A stretch of DNA of 64,000 nt from Desulfopila inferna (GTDB lineage: Bacteria > Desulfobacterota > Desulfobulbia > Desulfobulbales > Desulfocapsaceae). The notes beneath the pieces are model-generated. The model saw only the letters and a program-made list of their open reading frames with translations, had not been told where the DNA came from and did no database searches. Both the position numbers and the translations under genes were made by a program. Shown in pieces: positions 8,983 through 16,067 of this stretch (the stretch's first letter is position 1; each line of letters opens with the position of its first letter). The stretch covers positions 248,001 through 312,000 of the forward strand of contig NZ_JAFFQE010000001.1 in assembly GCF_016919005.1 (NCBI RefSeq), read 5' to 3'.

Positions 8983-9279
8983 GTGACTGAAAAAGCCAGT
9001 ACCAAAGGATGGGTTTATGTTGTTGTTTGCGAGCCGGAAAAAGAAGCCACTTTTTTAGGGCTCCACAATAAGGAAAAAAAGATCGATTTTATCCCGGCTT
9101 TTGAGTCGAAGGATGCGGCAAATGATTGCTTTCTTTCCTTGCCGCGTGAGAAGGGAAAAAAATACGAAATCCAAGCTGTCCACATTGAAGAGCTCTATGA
9201 AGATGCAGAAAAAAATGGCTTTGTAGTGGCTATGGTCGACAATGATGGTAAAGTCATTGGCGACGACCAGGATGACTGA
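8983..9279 (+). CDS. Small acidic protein of unknown function before cooC
   Basis: 98 residues from GTG 8983 (AGAGGTTAG just upstream). I do not recognise the family. The protein begins with a beta-rich stretch (GWVYVVVCEPE), has a Lys/Glu-rich centre and ends very acidic (VIGDDQDD); there are no membrane segments and only one Cys. The stop is 21 bases before cooC, so the two are very probably co-transcribed and it may help CODH maturation or act as a small regulator. Coding character (codon periodicity, spacing, SD) supports a real gene; the function is unknown. Confidence 0.7.
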   Translation: MTEKASTKGWVYVVVCEPEKEATFLGLHNKEKKIDFIPAFESKDAANDCFLSLPREKGKKYEIQAVHIEELYEDAEKNGFVVAMVDNDGKVIGDDQDD

Positions 9280-9300
9280 TTTAAACATGGAGAATTATTT

Positions 9301-10080
9301 GTGAGTCTTAAAGTTGCCTTTGGCGGAAAGGGCGGAGTCGGCAAAACCACAGTAACATCGCTGCTGGCTCGCTGTCTTGCCGCAAGAAATGAAAAAAATG
9401 TGATTGCAATAGACGCAGACCCGGTTACCAATCTGGCTGCCGGTCTGGGCATACCTGAAGATGAACCTATAACCCCGATCTCCGAACTAACCGAATTGAT
9501 AGCTGAGAGGACGGGCGCCGAACCAGGCACCATGGGAGGATTTTTTACTCTCAATCCCAAAGTTGACGATATCCCCGATCGTTTTTCTCTTGAAAGAGAT
9601 GGAGTAAAGCTTCTGGTAATGGGCACTGTCAAAAGTGGCGGATCCGGGTGTATATGTCCGGAAAGTACTATCCTGAAAGCCTTGATGACCCATCTTGTAC
9701 TCTATCGTGATGATATTGTTCTGATGGATATGGAAGCCGGCGTTGAACATCTGGGAAGAGCTACTTCAAGCTCTGTTGATGCCCTGGTTATTATAGTCAA
9801 TCCCGGAGCCAGGAGTAGGGTGGCTGCAGCCCAGATCAAGAAACTCGGCAGCGATATAGGCATCAAAAATATTATTATTCTCGGCAATCGTGTTCGTAGC
9901 GAAGAAGATAAATCGCTTATCAGAAACACTTTGCCGGAATTTGATATTCTTGGTTTTCTTCCTGAGATGGATGAGATTGTCCAGGCAGACCGTGACGGGG
10001 TTAGACCTTTTGAGAATATAGAAGATGCTCCTCAGGTCTTGTTTGAAATTGCTCAAAAATTATCCGACCTTCAATCCTGA
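9301..10080 (+). CDS. cooC: CooC-type nickel-insertion ATPase (copy 1)
   Basis: ParA/MinD-like ATPase that loads nickel into CODH or ACS. 259 residues from GTG 9301, with GGAG about nine bases upstream. Deviant Walker A GGKGGVGKTT sits at the N terminus, the IDADP segment at about residue 38, and the dimer-bridging metal-binding CXC motif is in GSGCICPEST (about 116-121). The switch region DMEAGVEHLGR matches CooC. Being next to the acs operon it is the likely maturase for CooS1 or AcsB. A diverged paralogue lies at 14960-15718. Confidence 0.93.
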   Translation: MSLKVAFGGKGGVGKTTVTSLLARCLAARNEKNVIAIDADPVTNLAAGLGIPEDEPITPISELTELIAERTGAEPGTMGGFFTLNPKVDDIPDRFSLERDGVKLLVMGTVKSGGSGCICPESTILKALMTHLVLYRDDIVLMDMEAGVEHLGRATSSSVDALVIIVNPGARSRVAAAQIKKLGSDIGIKNIIILGNRVRSEEDKSLIRNTLPEFDILGFLPEMDEIVQADRDGVRPFENIEDAPQVLFEIAQKLSDLQS

Positions 10081-10320
10081 ATAAAAGTTGCCACCAAACT
10101 TTCAGACGGCTAGATAAGAGGGTTAAATAGAGAAGACCCGGCACGATGTTTTTTGCAGGCTTGCGATGTAACCTTTAGTACGCCCTAAAACTGTCGAAAA
10201 ACTTGCAACACAGATCAAGCTTTTCCCGGTGCCGCCTATCCTGATATTTTTCCTCAGAATTTGCCATCCCGCCTATCCCAAAAAATCATTGGTAATCTGA
10301 ATTAAGTGAAATAATTTCGC

Positions 10321-10345
10321 CACCATACCACGTTGTGGTATGGTG
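10321..10345. promoter_or_regulatory. Perfect 11-bp inverted repeat upstream of cooS2
   Basis: CACCATACCAC (10321-10331), spacer GTT, GTGGTATGGTG (10335-10345). It lies about 60-85 bases before the predicted -35. No U-run follows on the plus strand, so an operator or activator site is more likely than a terminator for cooC, although a hairpin in the cooC 3' end is possible. Confidence 0.5.
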
Positions 10346-10406
10346 ACTTTTCACATCAAACTCAACGTATTTGTTTGTCATTCCGTGGTTTTTTCCTCCA
10401 GTATTC

Positions 10407-10435
10407 TTGACTTTGAGTCATTGTAGGAATAATAT
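10407..10435 (+). promoter_or_regulatory. Predicted sigma70 promoter of cooS2 with overlapping palindrome
   Basis: TTGACT (10407-10412), 17-base spacer, TAATAT (10430-10435). The palindrome TGACT-TTG-AGTCA (10408-10420) covers the -35, as expected for a repressor or CRP/FNR-type operator. The start codon of cooS2 is about 90 bases further on. Confidence 0.5.
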
Positions 10436-10531
10436 CTATTCACGGCAGTAACTCACACTGTATTTTGAAACCGTGGAATTCCGGCTGGTATGACATTCAG
10501 CCGTAATCGTGTATTAACACCTGGAGGGAGC

Positions 10532-12490
10532 ATGGCTAAGCTTAGGGAATTACAAAAAGTAGAAGATATCACCACCTGTGAATCGACATCGCAGATGATC
10601 ATCAAGGCGAGACAAGATGGAGTCGAACTCTTTTTCGATAGAGCCAATGATATGAAGGCCTGCCCGATTGGTGCCCAGTCGGCATGTTGTAAGCACTGTG
10701 CCATGGGCCCGTGCCGCATGAATATTAACGATCCTTATGACCGGGTGGGAATTTGCGGCGCGACTGTGGACACCATCGCCGCCAGGAACTTCGGGAGAAT
10801 GGTTGCAGCCGGAACTGCTGCTCATACAGATCACGGTATGGCCATGCTTGAACTGTTTAAAGGAGTTATTGACGGAAAAGTCAAAGACTTTTCCATCAAA
10901 GATCCGCAGAAGCTCTACGAGGTTGCCGAATCACTTGATATTGAAACAGAAGGAAGGGGTATCAAGGAAGTGGCCCTGGATCTCTATCGTGAGCTCGAGC
11001 TTACCTATACTCAAGTAAATGGTGAAATCCCTCTGGTAAAGAGGGTACCCTTAAAAACACTTGAGTCATGGCGAAAGGAAGGCATCGTCCCACGGGGAGC
11101 AATGCGCGAGATCATGGAAATGATGCACCGCACAGCTATAGGAGTGGATCAGGATTACGAAAACATCACCAAACAGATATCGAGAACGGCGTTGGCCGAC
11201 GGTTGGGGGGGATCAATGGTTTCCACAGAAATCTCTGATATTCTTTTCGGTACGCCTTCCCCGATCGAAGTTCAAGTTGACATGGGGGTGTTGAAGGAGG
11301 ACCATGTCAATATCATTGTCCACGGACATGAGCCGATTCTGCTTGAGGCCATGATGGTATCCGCGGCAGATCCTGCGGTTCTCAAAATGGCAACCGATGC
11401 CGGGGCAAAAGGGATAAACCTGGTAGGCATGTGCTGCTCGGGACTTGATGTTCTCTCCCGGCACGGCATTCCGCACGCCGGTAACTTTTCCTCTACCGAA
11501 GCCGTACTTGTCAGTGGTGCTGTCGATGCCATGACCGTCGATATACAGTGTATCAAGCAGGATCTTTTCAAGGTGGCCGAATGTTATGATACTGCGTTCA
11601 TTACCACTAATTATAGAGCAAAGATCGAAGGGGCCACGCATATCGAATTGGATGACCATGATCCTACAGTCTGCACCGAAGAGATAATTATCAAGGCTGT
11701 GTCCAGGTTCCGAAATCGCAGTAAAAGAATCCAGATCCCTAAAAAAGTGGCTCGCGGCATTCAGGGTTTCTCAGCTGAGTATATAAAATATATGCTTGGC
11801 GGAGCTTTCAGAGGAAGTTATAAGCCTCTCAATGATAATATCATCAACGGCAGAATAAAAGGAGTTGCCGGTGTAGTTGGCTGCACTAATCCGCGATCGA
11901 AGCAGGATTTCTCTCATGTTGAACTCGTTAAAGAATTGATCAAGAATGATATTCTGGTCTTGCAGACAGGGTGTTCTCAAACTGCCCTTGCCAAAGCGGG
12001 CTTAACTGTACCCGGTGCAGCTGCTCTGGCCGGTGCTGGTCTGGCTGAGGTCTGTGAAACCGTAGGTATGCCTCCTGTATTGGGCTTTGGCTCCTGTGTC
12101 GACAACAGCCGGATTCTGGTGGCGGCTTCGGAAATGGTAAAGATGGGAGGATTAGGGGATTCCCTTGCCGACCTTCCTGCCGCGGGATGTGCTCCGGAGT
12201 GGATGAGTGAAAAGGCAATTGCTATTGGCCAGTATTTTGTTGCCAGCGGCATATATACTGTCTTCGGTCATACTTTTCCTATTATCGAGGGAACCCGTTT
12301 TGAGAAGCATCTTTTTGAAGAACTTGAATCCAAAGACTTCGGCAAGTGGGGTTTTGCAGACAATCCCTATGATATGGCAAGGCTCATGATCGCACATATT
12401 GAAAAGAAACGTGCTGCTTTGGGAATTCAGGACAAAAAAGAGCGTGTTCTTGCCAGCATGGAGGATCGGAGATCACTGGCCATGGTTTAA
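10532..12490 (+). CDS. cooS: Second carbon monoxide dehydrogenase catalytic subunit
   Basis: A diverged CODH paralogue, 652 residues from ATG 10532 (GGAGGGAG directly upstream; the in-frame ATG at 10490 has no SD and adds an unlikely leader). All cluster ligands are kept: CPIGAQSACCKHCAMGPC for D/B clusters, VHGHEP, GMCCSGLDV, DIQCIKQDL, GVVGCTNPR, QTGCSQTAL, FGSCVDNSR, and Lys in PEWMSEKA. It is therefore expected to be active. It has its own promoter, no acsB beside it, and is followed by small Cys-rich genes and a second cooC rather than by hydrogenase or CooF genes, so its electron partner is not visible. It may serve CO oxidation or redox balancing. Confidence 0.96.
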   Translation: MAKLRELQKVEDITTCESTSQMIIKARQDGVELFFDRANDMKACPIGAQSACCKHCAMGPCRMNINDPYDRVGICGATVDTIAARNFGRMVAAGTAAHTDHGMAMLELFKGVIDGKVKDFSIKDPQKLYEVAESLDIETEGRGIKEVALDLYRELELTYTQVNGEIPLVKRVPLKTLESWRKEGIVPRGAMREIMEMMHRTAIGVDQDYENITKQISRTALADGWGGSMVSTEISDILFGTPSPIEVQVDMGVLKEDHVNIIVHGHEPILLEAMMVSAADPAVLKMATDAGAKGINLVGMCCSGLDVLSRHGIPHAGNFSSTEAVLVSGAVDAMTVDIQCIKQDLFKVAECYDTAFITTNYRAKIEGATHIELDDHDPTVCTEEIIIKAVSRFRNRSKRIQIPKKVARGIQGFSAEYIKYMLGGAFRGSYKPLNDNIINGRIKGVAGVVGCTNPRSKQDFSHVELVKELIKNDILVLQTGCSQTALAKAGLTVPGAAALAGAGLAEVCETVGMPPVLGFGSCVDNSRILVAASEMVKMGGLGDSLADLPAAGCAPEWMSEKAIAIGQYFVASGIYTVFGHTFPIIEGTRFEKHLFEELESKDFGKWGFADNPYDMARLMIAHIEKKRAALGIQDKKERVLASMEDRRSLAMV

Positions 12491-12500
12491 CCTCTGACAA

Positions 12501-12534
12501 GGGGTGTAGTGCCGAACTGCTTGCACTATACCCC
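12501..12534 (+). terminator. Hairpin at the 3' end of cooS2
   Basis: GGGGTGTAGTGC (12501-12512) pairs with GCACTATACCCC (12523-12534) with one G-U pair and a ten-base loop, ten bases after the stop. There is no U-run, so it may be a Rho-dependent end or a 3' stabiliser. Confidence 0.5.
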
Positions 12535-12577
12535 GGCTGAACTGGATAAGACCTCTGAACAGACTGTTTTCTTGCAA
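12533..12577 (+). repeat. Dispersed CAGCTGARCTGG repeat, copy A (short form)
   Basis: Starts CCGGCTGAACTGGATAAG and continues ACCTCTGAACAGACTG and TTTTCTTGCAA. Compared with copies D and E the middle segment with the CTCTTTACAG box and the small hairpin is missing, leaving the CTGG-ATAAG junction also seen in copy B. Confidence 0.65.
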
Positions 12578-12797
12578 TAACAAGAAAATAATCTGTAAGG
12601 TGATAAAAAGGCAGCCGCAAATCGTAAAACTTATGATTACTTTTTCTAAAAAGAAATTCTCCGACCTTTTTGCAGGCAGAACCTCTCTCACACAGGTTGC
12701 GAGAAATTAATCCACCTCCGTTAATGGTCGGAACAGTTCCTGCAATGTGTACAGGAGCGCTGCAGTGTGCATTTTTTTTTACGTTTAAGAGGTTACG

Positions 12798-13208
12798 ATG
12801 GCTATCTTCAAAGGTAGATATAGTTGGGATGGCAAAAAATCGGAAAATAAGGAACCTATATCATGGTTTCCAGGTGCCTATGACTTGAGTATTTCCAACC
12901 TGACAAGGACTCAGGAGTCAATATCATATATCCGGCCTTACCTGTGTATCTTTACAAATACCGGATGGGGGTATTCTGTTTCAGCAAATCCTGAAAAATT
13001 TGCAAAAAGAATTTGTGAAGATTTTGGCTTGCCGATTGAGAAGGTACTCTGGGTCGAACAAACAGAACCCGGTTCGCACTCTTTTGAGATAATTACCTTT
13101 CGTAAGAGGGGACAAATGGGCCATCAGGTATTTTATTCAATTGAGAAAAGACGACCGTTGGAGAATGAATTGAAGCTCATCGAAAAAGAGCTGAGAATGA
13201 GCAACTAA
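12798..13208 (+). CDS. Hypothetical soluble protein downstream of cooS2
   Basis: 136 residues from ATG 12798 with AGAGG six bases upstream. I do not recognise the family. The sequence is a mixed alpha/beta small protein with several aromatic residues (WFPGAYDL, TNTGWGYSVSANPEKFAKRI, WVEQTEPGSHSFEIITFRKRG) and a basic, charged C-terminal helix. No Cys pairs, no membrane segment. The stop codon abuts repeat copy B. Its position between cooS2 and Cys-rich genes suggests the same accessory cluster, but that is inference. Confidence 0.65.
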   Translation: MAIFKGRYSWDGKKSENKEPISWFPGAYDLSISNLTRTQESISYIRPYLCIFTNTGWGYSVSANPEKFAKRICEDFGLPIEKVLWVEQTEPGSHSFEIITFRKRGQMGHQVFYSIEKRRPLENELKLIEKELRMSN

Positions 13209-13227
13209 CCCAGCTGAGCTGGATAAG
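13209..13227 (+). repeat. Dispersed CAGCTGARCTGG repeat, copy B (short form)
   Basis: CCCAGCTGAGCTGGATAAG begins at the base after the stop codon of the previous gene. It shares the CTGG-ATAAG junction with copy A; the sequence then diverges. Confidence 0.6.
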
Positions 13228-13328
13228 TACCTTGGCAGTAAGTGTAAGTTAACGGATTTTAAAATAGTTCCATTTTCTTGTTTTTTGTGTCGGCTTTTGG
13301 GGAGTAAGGTACTAATGGTATATTGTGC

Positions 13329-13532
13329 ATGAACAAAAAGATTAGTCATCTTCGAGATAAGATCCATCGGTTGGAGAAGAAGATCAAGGAAACAAAAAAG
13401 AGATTACCGGCTCACTCGGTCAAGCCTCCGATTATGATGGAGCTTCTCGATTTGGAAGATGAGCTTTTTGAACTCAACAGGCAGCTGAAGACACTGATAG
13501 ATTTAGCAACTCGTGAAAAAGAAGAGAGTTAG
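13329..13532 (+). CDS. Small coiled-coil protein
   Basis: 67 residues from ATG 13329 (an in-frame TTG at 13323 is the alternative). Almost the whole chain is predicted helical and charged: ISHLRDKIHRLEKKIKETKKR and MELLDLEDELFELNRQLKTL show heptad spacing of Leu/Ile, broken by a Pro-containing linker (PAHSVKPP). This looks like a two-helix coiled-coil hairpin. It is followed after ten bases by a Cys-rich gene. Function unknown. Confidence 0.65.
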   Translation: MNKKISHLRDKIHRLEKKIKETKKRLPAHSVKPPIMMELLDLEDELFELNRQLKTLIDLATREKEES

Positions 13533-13542
13533 AATTTTTTAA

Positions 13543-13722
13543 ATGGCAAAGTGCAAAATTCATACCGACAGAGAAACCGGCTATATGTGCCAAAAACATA
13601 AGTATTATCTCTGTGACGAATGCCTAAAATGCAGTGATTCTGAGATATATTGCAAATTTCGCAGTTCCTGTATTATCCATTTTATGGAAAAAAAAGATGG
13701 CGGAAATCTGGATAAAAAATGA
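13543..13722 (+). CDS. 59-residue Cys/His-rich zinc-binding protein
   Basis: Short open frame ATG 13543 to TGA 13722, closely following the coiled-coil gene. It encodes repeated Cys/His ligands: CKIH near the N terminus, YMCQKHKYYLCDECLKC, YCKF and SSCIIH, in total eight Cys and several His. The spacing resembles a B-box-like or cross-brace zinc finger rather than a ferredoxin. The first residues MAKCKIHTD and basic tail (GGNLDKK) suggest a small soluble protein. The very high Cys content in frame and absence of stops argue against chance. A role in CODH maturation or sensing is inferred from position only. Confidence 0.7.
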   Translation: MAKCKIHTDRETGYMCQKHKYYLCDECLKCSDSEIYCKFRSSCIIHFMEKKDGGNLDKK

Positions 13723-13772
13723 ACTGTTCAAGCTCGTCGTTATAAAGCATCAGCACCATTAAGGAGAAGAAT

Positions 13773-13946
13773 ATGTCCGACCAGCAGCACTGTCCAGGTT
13801 TTGAGAGCAATAAGTCGCTGAGTGAAATTAAGGTGAAGTGCCCCGAATGCGGAGTGGAGGTTGAATTGTTCTCCGACGAACTTCAAAAATCCGCAAAATG
13901 TTCAGCCTGCGGCTCGGAATACCAGCCCAAGGACAATCTGTGCTAA
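13773..13946 (+). CDS. 57-residue zinc-ribbon protein
   Basis: ATG 13773 has AAGGAGAAG six bases upstream. The 57-residue product contains a zinc ribbon, VKCPECGVEV then AKCSACGSEY (CX2C...CX2C), and begins SDQQHCPGF. It clearly resembles the first 45 residues of the convergent gene at 14007-14744 (KCPGQ..., VKCPECQAMVEF, RKCHHCQHRF), so the two share one domain and probably one ligand or partner. This looks like a stand-alone version of that domain. Confidence 0.78.
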   Translation: MSDQQHCPGFESNKSLSEIKVKCPECGVEVELFSDELQKSAKCSACGSEYQPKDNLC

Positions 13947-13962
13947 TGATTTGAATTATTTT

Positions 13963-13994
13963 TATAAGGAGAATGCTCGTCGCCTCTCCTTATA
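13963..13994. terminator. Hairpin between convergent genes
   Basis: TATAAGGAGA (13963-13972) and TCTCCTTATA (13985-13994) are perfectly complementary with a 12-base loop, lying between two converging genes. No strong U-run on either side, so terminator activity is a guess from position. Confidence 0.45.
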
Positions 13995-14006
13995 GAAATT
14001 GCACCA

Positions 14007-14744
14007 TTATGAAGCAACTGCAGCAAACACGGCTGTTGCTTCTTCCCGGCCTTTCTCTGAAAAAATCGACTCAAGCCTTTTCTCAAAATCTGCTGATGTC
14101 ACTTTCCCATTTTTGAGCTCGAGGTCAAGTCGCGCTACCTGATAGGCATCGTTTACAATACGGTGAGCGATGTCATTATCATCGGCAGCAGGCGGCATTG
14201 CTTTCCCCACTATGTTGCAGACCTGGGAGATAAGCTCTTCATTCGCCCTCAGTCTGTGGAGGATTTCCGAAGCCACAGCCGGTCCTTCTCTTTCCAGATC
14301 TTTTTTTGACGTAGAGCCTGTTTGCTCAGCAAGCCTCTGTCCGATGTTGAGAAGATATGCTGAACAGAGAACGGCGGCAAGATTTGCTCCTTCAGTTGCC
14401 CTGCCGATTCTTTCAGCCAAATTAGCTACTTTCATCGCAAAGCCAATGCTTTTAAAGTCGTTTTTAAAATATCTTTTCATTTCTACTGCAACTTTGTCTT
14501 TGAGTAGATTGTCCTGTTGCATGACGAATTCTTCCGGAAGGGTTCCCAGGCACTGCTCAGCAAACTGACAGTAGGTCGCGCAGCCAAAATCCATTTTGGG
14601 ATTGACGAAGCGGTGCTGACAATGGTGGCACTTCCTGGTGGTATCATCTTTGTAGAACTCTACCATTGCCTGACACTCAGGACATTTTACTTCGTAAATG
14701 GCGTCTTCGTTCCAGTACTGTGTGTCTTGTCCCGGACATTTCAT
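14007..14744 (-). CDS. Zinc-ribbon protein with degenerate HD domain
   Basis: 245 residues from ATG 14744; GGAGG eight bases upstream decides it over the GTG at 14759. Order: zinc ribbon (Cys 21, 24, 39, 42), a second Cys motif DFGCATYCQFAEQC (Cys 55, 59, 65), then an HD-superfamily helical domain from about residue 85 to 205. In active HD proteins the core reads LLHDIG and later IGHHH; here the aligned positions are YLLNIG (Leu-Asn at 132-133) and NIVGKAMPP, so the metal-binding His/Asp are gone. It is likely a sensor or scaffold instead of a phosphohydrolase. It sits between the second CODH and the second CooC and shares its N-terminal domain with the gene at 13773. Confidence 0.75.
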   Translation of the reverse strand: MKCPGQDTQYWNEDAIYEVKCPECQAMVEFYKDDTTRKCHHCQHRFVNPKMDFGCATYCQFAEQCLGTLPEEFVMQQDNLLKDKVAVEMKRYFKNDFKSIGFAMKVANLAERIGRATEGANLAAVLCSAYLLNIGQRLAEQTGSTSKKDLEREGPAVASEILHRLRANEELISQVCNIVGKAMPPAADDNDIAHRIVNDAYQVARLDLELKNGKVTSADFEKRLESIFSEKGREEATAVFAAVAS

Positions 14745-14857
14745 GGTGTTATCCTCCACGTAAAATAAACGATCATCTGGCCATCAGACGACAGCAGAGA
14801 CCGGTTCTTGTGCTTTCTTTCTATATTTTAAGCATATCACCTGCCGAAATAACAGCA

Positions 14858-14871
14858 TTGACTTAGATCAA
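14858..14871. promoter_or_regulatory. FNR/CRP-type box upstream of the zinc-ribbon/HD gene
   Basis: TTGACTTAGATCAA has the TTGAY-N4-ATCAA form of FNR-family sites, about 115 bases upstream of the start at 14744. It suggests redox- or gas-responsive control. It is a single near-consensus match. Confidence 0.4.
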
Positions 14872-14912
14872 GTAAGGTAGGAAAAAGGTGTAGGGCAGGA
14901 GAGGATGTGTGA

Positions 14913-14941
14913 AAAGGAGGAGCAGGAAAAGCTCCTCCTTT
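14913..14941 (-). terminator. Rho-independent terminator after cooC2
   Basis: AAAGGAGGAGC (14913-14923) and GCTCCTCCTTT (14931-14941) form an 11-pair stem; read on the minus strand it is followed by a short T-run. It closes the cooC2 transcript, so the downstream HD gene has its own promoter. Confidence 0.75.
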
Positions 14942-14959
14942 GAAAACGGTTACCGAAGA

Positions 14960-15718
14960 TTATGCAGGAACAGCCTTCTTGAGCATCGCCTCAATGGCCA
15001 CAACCGAAGGTGAATCATCTGGTAGATCAAGGAGTGATTTTCGCGCCATATCAAACTCGAGTAAGGCTGGATCGTCGGGAATAATGGCCGCCATCGGAAT
15101 GCCGATTTCCGCAACTTCTTGGAGAAAAGCCTCCCCTAACTGTGCAGGGCCGCGACTGACGATGATTCCAAGTTCTCCGATATCCAGTTTAAGGCTGTCC
15201 AGCATGGAATAAATCCGCTTTACTGCACGCAGACCCCGTAGAGAATAATCTGTTACCAGATAAAGCATATCGACTTTTCCGCTGGTTCTGCGGCTGAGGT
15301 GCTCCATACCGGCTTCGTTATCAACAACCAGATAGTTGTAGCTCGCTGCAAGTTTATCGCTGAAATTATTTAATATATTATTAACCATACAGTAGCATCC
15401 CTGTCCCTCCTGACGCCCCATGACCAGAAGGTCAAACTCGGGTCTTTCAATAAGCGCCTGTTCGACCAGCATTTCTAGATAATTCACCTTATCCATACCG
15501 GAGGGTACGCCCTGAGGATCCTTCATATACGTTTCACGGATATCACCAATGGTCTGAGGAACTTCAAGTCCCATGGTTTCACCGAGATTACTGTTCGGGT
15601 CTGCATCGACTGCCAGTATGGGAGTTTTGCCGTTACGCGAAAGATGCCTGACCACAAGCGTTGCCACCGTTGTTTTTCCAACCCCACCTTTGCCAGCAAA
15701 GGCAATAACTTTACTCAT
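14960..15718 (-). CDS. cooC: CooC/AcsF-family nickel-insertion ATPase (copy 2)
   Basis: 252-residue ParA-like ATPase; ATG 15718 chosen because GGAG lies seven bases upstream (the in-frame TTG at 15730 is the SD itself). Walker A AGKGGVGKTTVA, VDADPNSNLGE, the metal-binding CXC in GQGCYCMVNN (about residue 111) and DNEAGMEHLSRR are all present. It differs from copy 1 in the CXC context (GCYC versus GCIC) and lacks the serine-glycine-rich loop there. Possible division of labour: one CooC for the ACS-linked CODH or AcsB, one for CooS2; which serves which cannot be read from sequence. Confidence 0.9.
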   Translation of the reverse strand: MSKVIAFAGKGGVGKTTVATLVVRHLSRNGKTPILAVDADPNSNLGETMGLEVPQTIGDIRETYMKDPQGVPSGMDKVNYLEMLVEQALIERPEFDLLVMGRQEGQGCYCMVNNILNNFSDKLAASYNYLVVDNEAGMEHLSRRTSGKVDMLYLVTDYSLRGLRAVKRIYSMLDSLKLDIGELGIIVSRGPAQLGEAFLQEVAEIGIPMAAIIPDDPALLEFDMARKSLLDLPDDSPSVVAIEAMLKKAVPA

Positions 15719-15821
15719 AAAAATCTCCAATATTAAAATGCATCAGATTATTAGCTGTACCAAGTCCAGTATAAGCACAAAAATAAATAATTAAAGGAAG
15801 AACAAGCGGATTCAACTATGA

Positions 15822-15986
15822 AACCTGATTTACCCCTCAGCTCAAGGTCGGGACTGCTCTTTCCACGGCTTTCTGCAGCCCCGGATGGCTGCAGCGACTC
15901 CCCCATAGGCGGGTTTATGGCGCCCCGATGAAAAGAGCAGCCCGGCCCAGGCCAGAAGGTGCTGATTTTCAGGAGTAAATCAGGTT
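15822..15986. repeat. Long structured inverted-repeat element, copy 1
   Basis: 165 bp between a terminator and cooC2. Outer arms AACCTGATTTACCCCT (15822-15837) and AGGAGTAAATCAGGTT (15971-15986) pair with one G-U. Inside, GGTCGGGACTGCTCTTT pairs with AAAGAGCAGCCCGGCC (one bulge), and an inner hairpin CTGCAGCC/GGCTGCAG (15873-15880/15887-15894) stands next to a GGTTTATGGC box. A homologous element with different arm sequences lies at 56890-57048. Could be a MITE-like element or a structured RNA; no reading frame inside. Confidence 0.75.
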
Positions 15987-16003
15987 ATGAACGAAGTGCC
16001 GTC

Positions 16004-16036
16004 ACAAAAAAAAGACGGCAGTCCAACTGCCGTCTT
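16004..16036 (-). terminator. Rho-independent terminator after hdrB
   Basis: Stem AAGACGGCAG (16012-16021) / CTGCCGTCTT (16027-16036), loop TCCAA; read on the minus strand the stem is followed by a run of T. It ends the hdrC-hdrB transcript 32 bases after the hdrB stop. Confidence 0.93.
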
Positions 16037-16067
16037 CATGGTTTTAGATAAGGTCTAAAAGTTCCTG

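Larger units (their letters stand above)
10081..10531 (+). other. 450-base intergenic region carrying the cooS2 control signals
   Basis: No convincing gene. It contains an 11-bp perfect inverted repeat (10321-10345), a sigma70-like promoter (10407-10435) overlapped by a short palindrome, and nothing else I can name. The stretch 10081-10300 shows no recognisable element apart from a repeated CCGCCTATCC (near 10225 and 10270). Confidence 0.6.
12491..12797. other. Spacer after cooS2: hairpin plus dispersed repeat
   Basis: No gene seen. It begins with the hairpin at 12501-12534, runs into repeat copy A (12533-12577), and ends with an unremarkable stretch containing a run of nine T (about 12771-12780) before the next gene. 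Confidence 0.6.
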
